DNA of 64,000 nucleotides from assembly GCF_002975435.1 (NCBI RefSeq), contig NZ_PCPT01000002.1, positions 248,001 through 312,000 on the forward strand. The letters are read 5' to 3'. The notes under the pieces are model-generated. The model did no database searches. It was not told where the DNA came from and saw nothing but the letters and a program-made list of their open reading frames with translations. The stretch comes from Arthrobacter sp. MYb227 (GTDB lineage Bacteria; Actinomycetota; Actinomycetes; Actinomycetales; Micrococcaceae). A program made the translations under genes and the position numbers. Of this stretch, positions 59,122-64,000 are shown in pieces (the stretch's first letter is position 1; the number at the start of each line of letters is the position of its first letter).

Positions 59122-61521
59122 TTACTTAGGCGTCTGAGACTTCAGCATATTTAGCGCCTCGGAAAGAATCGCAAGCTGAACATTTGTCCCGTAGAACTTC
59201 AAAATGACATCACTTAGATACAAGGCATTTCTTCGCACTAGCTCTTGTTCTACTGGGCTGAGGTCTGTATCGTGACCGAGGATGTCTAAAGTTCGGTTGC
59301 GTTCGTCCACGCTCTTGAGACTAGGCATCGGTTCCCGCGACTTGGGCATACCAGCTGGTGTCGGTACTGGAGGGCTTACCACATCGGGGGTATCCATAGA
59401 TGCTGCGCCGTAGTCGGCCCCATGGTGAACTTCAGAAATAAAGACATCTACTTCAGTTGTTGATGATTCTTCCCTGGTCGGTACTACGTTATCGATGACC
59501 TTGATTGTAGTGAATGCGTCTGCAATAAGCTCAGGCACACGCCCCGAAGGACACAACACATCAAGCCTGCTGGTAGTGCGTGTCAAAGCAATATATAGCA
59601 GTCGTTCTCCGTTGTCGTCCTCAAGTATTCGTTGGGGATCGACGACTATGATGGAATCAAATTCCAGTCCTTTGGAATCGCTCGGGGTTACAAGGTTGAT
59701 TGATTTGCCCAGCTGACCGGAACTTGAATCACTCCAGATGAGTTCTTCCTGACTGAATGCTTCCTTGATTTCGTCCCAGCGTTCCTTCTGTGCGATGACT
59801 CCAACAAATCGTCCTTTACCGCTGTGATGGCTGGCGACCTTGGCGACTTCTAGCGCCAGTTGGGCATCTGGCACATCAAAAAGTGTTGGTATGGCATTGG
59901 CAGCTCGAACAATAATCGGTGCCCTCAGATCAGGCGCTGCGATTGGTAATAAGCGCGCGGCAATGTCGAATACTTCTCGTGGCACACGGTATCCATGCTC
60001 CAATTCCTCCACCCGGTAAGGTAGCGCAGATTTGAGTGAGGAAATAATATCGGCCCAGTCAGCTCTAGCGAATGCCCCCGTTGACTGGGCTACATCGCCC
60101 ACGATGGTCATTGAACCAGTCTTCGATCTGCGACGCAGCGCCATAAGTTGCATAGGGCTAAGATCCTGAGCTTCATCGACAATGATATGGCCATACAATT
60201 CGGAGCTGCCCGTCATGTTTTCGTTGGCCTCATCAATAAGCGCAAGGTCGGCCAAAGTCCATGGTTCTTGGTCCATACGCGCGGCTGCAGATCTGTAGAG
60301 CAGATCGACGACATCCGATTCAAAGACTTGATCGATAGCGGTGCGAAGCCGGTTTTTTGAGCCTAACAATTCACGGATGAATTGAGGTCCGCTTAACTTG
60401 GGCCACATTTTATCGACGGCTGCTTCAAGTGACGCCGGCTCGAGAACATTTGAAATGTCTACTTCGCCGCGTGTGCCAACTTGAGCGAGACAGTGCTGCA
60501 GGAGCCGCTCACGTAGTTCACCGCGCCCTTGACCGTACGGAAGATGCCTAAGTCTATTCACATCGTCGGTGATCAACTCTGGGCCAATGTTAATCGTCAC
60601 GGCTGAGCTGCGGCGTCTAATTCGCAGCGGTGATGAAGGTACTTTGATTCGGTCATTTAACCCATTGGCAATAACATCAGCCATTTCTGCTCGGCCTTTG
60701 AGGCGCTCCGCTGCATCGCTGTCGATTCCTCGAACCGGTAATGAACCGGCCATCAACTCTTGAACTGAAGTTTGTCGAATGTCCTTGTCACCTAAAGCAG
60801 GGAGAACATGCTGGATATATTTTGTAAAAGCAGGGTTGGGACCAACCACTAACAGATCCTGAGCAGTCAGCTTGTCGCCGTAATTATATAGGAGCCAAGA
60901 CGCGCGGTGTAAAGCAACGGCGGTTTTTCCGGTGCCTGGACCACCCTGAATAATAAGTAATTGGTCTATGTCGGCACGCATCAATTTATCTTGAGACGCT
61001 TGAATGGTCCGAACTATGTCCTGCATTTGGCCAGTTCGGCCTTCAGCCAAGGATTGGAGGAGAGCATCGTCAGCATGAAATTCTCCGCCGAGATCCTCGA
61101 GACGAGCAGCCAACTCCACAAAAATTGTATCTTCGAAAGACTCAACGTGGTTCTGAGAAGTTGAAAAGATTCGCTTGCTTTTCAGTCCCATCTGATCATC
61201 CGTAGTGGCTTGGTAATAACACTTCGCAAATGGGGCTTTCCAACTTATTACTAGACGGGTGCCATCTTCGGAAAGAATAGGAACCTTGCCAACATAAATA
61301 TGGTCGCCGTCGTCTAGCTCTACCCGCCCAATAGCGATGGCGTCGTCTATTTGTAGCGTCTCTGCAGATTCAAGGTGCGTTTTCATAGCGCGACGTTCGG
61401 GGCCCGACCCCATAGTACTTTGAAGACGTTTTCGCTCGAGCAGGTTACTCTCGTAGACCTCTCGAGTTTCATCAAAAAAGGTCTGTTCTTTAGCCAAATC
61501 ACCCGAATAATCATCCTGCAT
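59122..61521 (-). CDS. HelD-like SF1 (UvrD/Rep) motor ATPase
   Basis: 799 aa. Walker A GGPGTGKTA at 193-201, DEAQDLSPMQLMALRRR at 449-465 (Walker B with the SF1 DEAQ), the motif GDVAQSTGAFA after it, and SDSKGLEFDSIIVVDP plus YIALTRTTSRLDVL near the C-terminus. The N-terminal coiled-coil-like 1-60 and the helical region at 240-420 between the helicase motifs match the HelD layout, where such arms reach into RNA polymerase channels and free stalled or drug-bound enzyme. ATG 61521 follows GGGGGAACCG. It is divergent to the ATPase gene at 61901, and its base composition is AT-richer than the catabolic genes. Housekeeping or defence-linked use is open. Confidence 0.83.
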   Translation of the reverse strand: MQDDYSGDLAKEQTFFDETREVYESNLLERKRLQSTMGSGPERRAMKTHLESAETLQIDDAIAIGRVELDDGDHIYVGKVPILSEDGTRLVISWKAPFAKCYYQATTDDQMGLKSKRIFSTSQNHVESFEDTIFVELAARLEDLGGEFHADDALLQSLAEGRTGQMQDIVRTIQASQDKLMRADIDQLLIIQGGPGTGKTAVALHRASWLLYNYGDKLTAQDLLVVGPNPAFTKYIQHVLPALGDKDIRQTSVQELMAGSLPVRGIDSDAAERLKGRAEMADVIANGLNDRIKVPSSPLRIRRRSSAVTINIGPELITDDVNRLRHLPYGQGRGELRERLLQHCLAQVGTRGEVDISNVLEPASLEAAVDKMWPKLSGPQFIRELLGSKNRLRTAIDQVFESDVVDLLYRSAAARMDQEPWTLADLALIDEANENMTGSSELYGHIIVDEAQDLSPMQLMALRRRSKTGSMTIVGDVAQSTGAFARADWADIISSLKSALPYRVEELEHGYRVPREVFDIAARLLPIAAPDLRAPIIVRAANAIPTLFDVPDAQLALEVAKVASHHSGKGRFVGVIAQKERWDEIKEAFSQEELIWSDSSSGQLGKSINLVTPSDSKGLEFDSIIVVDPQRILEDDNGERLLYIALTRTTSRLDVLCPSGRVPELIADAFTTIKVIDNVVPTREESSTTEVDVFISEVHHGADYGAASMDTPDVVSPPVPTPAGMPKSREPMPSLKSVDERNRTLDILGHDTDLSPVEQELVRRNALYLSDVILKFYGTNVQLAILSEALNMLKSQTPK

Positions 61522-61900
61522 TCTTCGGTTCCCCCTTGCGCCTTCAGTATCAAAATAAACCTAACGCTCAACAGTTTATCTGTGAGCACAGTCAGTTTGA
61601 GGCGATAGACGCATTAGATGCTCTAAGCGTCCAAAAGAAGATCAGCTTAACCACATAAAACACTTCTTTAGAAGATAGTTGCTATAAATAAGTTCAATTC
61701 TCGAATATATATCTATGTGCAAATGTTCTGGCTAGGCGGTTTACGCTGAGAGTCCCCCCGATCGAAGCAACTAACTGATATAACTAGTGAATGGACCGTG
61801 CGGGTGGCTGCTCTGGCAGGCAAGAATTCAAGGGAACGTCAGAATTTCACTCGTCAACGCATCAAAGCGGCAGAGCCGCGGATAGTGGGGCAACAAGAAC
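61522..61900. promoter_or_regulatory. Divergent, AT-rich control region
   Basis: 379 nt between the helicase and ATPase genes. AT-rich tracts such as TATAAATAAG and ATATATATC near 61680-61715 could hold promoters, and CTTCTTTAGAAG (about 61665) is a small inverted repeat. No reading frame is credible. Confidence 0.4.
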
Positions 61901-64000
61901 ATGGCTGAAACGACGGTTGCTGGCGTCTGGACTGACAGTGAACTAGAATCCTTGACCGACGCTTATTTGGTGATGCTCCACTCGGAAATAGAAAAAGAAC
62001 CCTTTAATAAACGGCAACACAACATTGCCCTGCAAGAGAAGATCAATCGTACTCACGCTTCAATTGAATTTAAGTTTTGCAATCTAAGCGCAGTGCTTTT
62101 AGATTTGGAAAGAACTTATATCAATGGATATAAACCTCGAGATCATTACCAGCAAGCGCTTAAAGACCTTATTCTGAGGCGTTTAGATGAATTTCCTAAG
62201 GCATCTACTGAGCAGATGAACAAGAGAACTATGCCGGTCGAAGACCCGAATTCTAAAATCATAGATTCTCAGACAGGAGCGTCTTCTAGCAAGTCCGTCA
62301 ATGAGGGTTTCCTTCATTCAAAGATTGCTTCAGATTCCATCACTCTAGATGTCAAGCAAGATAAGTTCAGCAAACCGAATGATATCTGGGATGCGTTGAC
62401 TGCGCTTTGGGAACGCTCAACGGGAGGCTCCGGTGTTGCTGATAGACCAGAAGACAGTCACACGAGTCGTATGCCGATTGCTCCTCGTCCTGCTGGAGTA
62501 GAAGAAGCTTCCGTGTGGTTTGGTCAGAATCTGAAGGATGCGACGATCCCAAGGTTTCTATTTCTTGTAGGTGGGCCTGGAGCAGGTAAATCGCATACTG
62601 CAAGCTACTTGGTCAAAGATCTCGAAAAAATTTCGCCGGGTGATGATGGGCTTGCCCACCGGAAATATACGTACAAAGTAGGAAACCATCGCTTAGACCT
62701 AATAAATGACGCCACGATTCCGTCCGATGGAAGGAATTTGGGACCATTGGTCCAAGACCTGCAGGAATCCATCGCTGATGAGAACCACGTCATAGCTTGT
62801 GTGAATAGAGGAGTGCTCATTGAAGAAACTAATCATTTCGCGGGGAAGGACCTCGCTGAGCTAACGCCAGGCGAAGTGATAACGAAATGGCTTGCCTCAA
62901 ACGAGGCAGGATTTCTTCCAGACCAGGAGTGGAAGATATACAGCGATTTGAATCTGGACTATATTCAGTCAGGATTCCTTTCACATGGATCCCGAAAGAT
63001 CGCTGAGATTGTAGCGGTCTTTGTAGATGTTTGTTCGTTATTCGAGACAAAACCGGTTCCACAGCTTGACCACAACAATGAATCAGCGATGACCTCCTAC
63101 CAAAGTACTTATGAAATCGCTGATTTTTTTGCTCGATCAGATATTCCAATTGAAGATTATCCGGCAGGTGTTCTTTTTTCAAAAATAGTTAAACAGTTAT
63201 CAACGCTTGATTTTTGCGATGTAGATGAGAGGTTTAACCCAATCGCTGCGAATATCGCTGCGCTTGGTACTCTGCCCACTCAACGATCACTGTTATCGAT
63301 AGTTAGAGCGTCAGAGATAGTCAGTGGCCAACGATTTACATACCGCGAGGTATGGGGCGTAATTGCACGAATAATTGTTGGCGGTCTTACTGAGACCATC
63401 GAAAGTTCGAACCTTAAAGAACACGTGTATCAAATGAAATCCGATAATCGAACGGAGATCGATCACTTTAAACACATGAGGAAGCTTGCTGCAATTCGTT
63501 ATAATCAGTCGCTCTTTGGAATAGGTGATATTACGAGCTCAGCGAAAGATGATTCAAAGCGAAATCCAGTAACACGATTGACTAGCAGGGTTGACCCTAT
63601 GCGCGATGCAGTGGCCGGCAAACGCTCATCAGGCAAGAACAAGGGCTGGGCTACACCTGTAACCGAAGCTTTCTCAGGCCCGGCGGTGGCCGGTTCCCCC
63701 CTGAAGACCCTCGAAGAAATCCTTGGTCCTGAGGACCTTTTTTCCGAGATAGTTCAACCGTTCGACCGAGAGCTTGACCACGCCTTTGCGACAGTGATGA
63801 GTGTCGATACGTTGCCAGAGTCGCAGAGGTTTGAGTTCATTCATTGGTATGGCGCGTATCTCGGAAGGCTCTATGCAGTTACCCACGGAATACCTGCATT
63901 TGAACGAGAAGTCGCGCTCTGGATCGAGGCTTGGTATTCAAAGCCCAATCTTCCGATGGAGCTCGAAAGCGGGTTACAGACTCTACTTCGACCAAAGAGG
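61901..64000 (+). CDS. Large P-loop ATPase with McrA-like N-terminal module, incomplete at window end
   Basis: Open from ATG 61901 (an in-frame TAG lies 18 bases upstream) to the last base with no stop, 700 codons seen. Residues 10-95 carry WTDSELESLTDAYLVML, IEFKFCNLSAVLLDL and YINGYKPRDHYQ. That pattern is known from the N-terminal part of ScoMcrA-type and other restriction-linked proteins (from memory). A low-complexity linker follows to about 200, then a P-loop GGPGAGKS at 224-231, and HVIACVNRGVLIEE at 296-309, which could hold a Walker-B or sensor Asn/Arg. No nuclease motif is seen so far. Coding DNA is visibly AT-richer than the catabolic island. Function unknown; a defence role is an inference. 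Confidence 0.7.
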   Translation, partial: MAETTVAGVWTDSELESLTDAYLVMLHSEIEKEPFNKRQHNIALQEKINRTHASIEFKFCNLSAVLLDLERTYINGYKPRDHYQQALKDLILRRLDEFPKASTEQMNKRTMPVEDPNSKIIDSQTGASSSKSVNEGFLHSKIASDSITLDVKQDKFSKPNDIWDALTALWERSTGGSGVADRPEDSHTSRMPIAPRPAGVEEASVWFGQNLKDATIPRFLFLVGGPGAGKSHTASYLVKDLEKISPGDDGLAHRKYTYKVGNHRLDLINDATIPSDGRNLGPLVQDLQESIADENHVIACVNRGVLIEETNHFAGKDLAELTPGEVITKWLASNEAGFLPDQEWKIYSDLNLDYIQSGFLSHGSRKIAEIVAVFVDVCSLFETKPVPQLDHNNESAMTSYQSTYEIADFFARSDIPIEDYPAGVLFSKIVKQLSTLDFCDVDERFNPIAANIAALGTLPTQRSLLSIVRASEIVSGQRFTYREVWGVIARIIVGGLTETIESSNLKEHVYQMKSDNRTEIDHFKHMRKLAAIRYNQSLFGIGDITSSAKDDSKRNPVTRLTSRVDPMRDAVAGKRSSGKNKGWATPVTEAFSGPAVAGSPLKTLEEILGPEDLFSEIVQPFDRELDHAFATVMSVDTLPESQRFEFIHWYGAYLGRLYAVTHGIPAFEREVALWIEAWYSKPNLPMELESGLQTLLRPKR

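Noticed and set aside
61522-61700. A rifamycin-associated element upstream of a HelR gene
   Set aside because: The region before the HelD-like gene lacks an inverted repeat of that type; rifamycin resistance is not supported.
63674-63886. Antisense frame inside the large ATPase gene
   Set aside because: Shadow of the real frame, which stays open over the whole 2.1 kb.
1-64000. CRISPR array, IS element or rRNA
   Set aside because: No regularly spaced direct repeats, transposase genes or rRNA stretches were seen on reading the window.

Overview
The window looks like a chromosome or large replicon of a high-GC Gram-positive bacterium, most likely an actinobacterium of the Arthrobacter/Glutamicibacter type. 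The reasons are moderately high GC, frequent GTG and TTG starts behind GGAG-type ribosome sites, long hairpin terminators often without T-runs, a close relative of Rhodococcus ADH-A, a HelD-type motor and a single tRNA-Gln. The placement is inferred from gene content and was not tested by search. I saw no insertion sequence, prophage, rRNA or CRISPR array.

Layout. 0-5.4 kb: a choline-sulfate cassette (choline sulfatase betC and a BCCT carrier), bracketed by two copies of the 3' end of a YeiH-type membrane protein gene. 5.4-7.7 kb: a small SgcJ/EcaC-like protein and a two-gene HTH regulator/Fic module with a tandem operator overlapping the first start codon. 7.7-45.7 kb: a very large catabolic island. 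A leftward operon carries an SDR, two alpha/beta hydrolases, a 4-hydroxyacetophenone-monooxygenase-like BVMO and an ABC ATPase. Facing it are SDRs, the ABC permease and a LysR regulator, then a long operon of NDP-forming acyl-CoA synthetase, three-part acyl-CoA carboxylase, quinone oxidoreductase, ABC substrate-binding lipoprotein, aminoglycoside-phosphotransferase-fold kinase and acyl-CoA dehydrogenase. Next is a GntR-controlled block (aldehyde dehydrogenase, Zn-alcohol dehydrogenase, HSL-type esterase, a second BVMO type, MFS carrier, SDR, ADH-A-like dehydrogenase), then a P450 with its flavin/2Fe-2S reductase, and a beta-oxidation group (thiolase, MaoC hydratase, FabG-like SDR, glutaryl-CoA-dehydrogenase-like ACAD).

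45.9-53.9 kb: a compact second set made of paralogues of four genes of the island (BVMO, substrate-binding protein, acyl-CoA dehydrogenase, P450) plus an SLC13-type carrier. 54.1-58.7 kb: tRNA-Gln(CUG), two divergent MFS carriers and an FMN reductase. 59.1-64.0 kb: a HelD-like SF1 motor and, divergently, a 700-codon open frame still open at the window end. That protein has an McrA-type N-terminal module and a P-loop, sits in visibly AT-richer DNA, and may open a defence locus.

How the genes could work together (inference): an ABC importer and MFS/SLC13 carriers bring in a hydrophobic, carboxylated or cyclic compound. The P450/reductase hydroxylates it, SDR/ADH enzymes give a ketone, BVMOs insert oxygen to give esters or lactones, and alpha/beta hydrolases open them. 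The hydroxy acids are activated to CoA thioesters, and the kinase/ACAD pair removes a hydroxyl by the 4-phosphoacyl-CoA route. Carboxylation, hydration and thiolysis finish the job. A 15-bp T-N11-A palindrome repeated at separate promoters, and a second palindrome near the GntR gene, suggest two local regulons.
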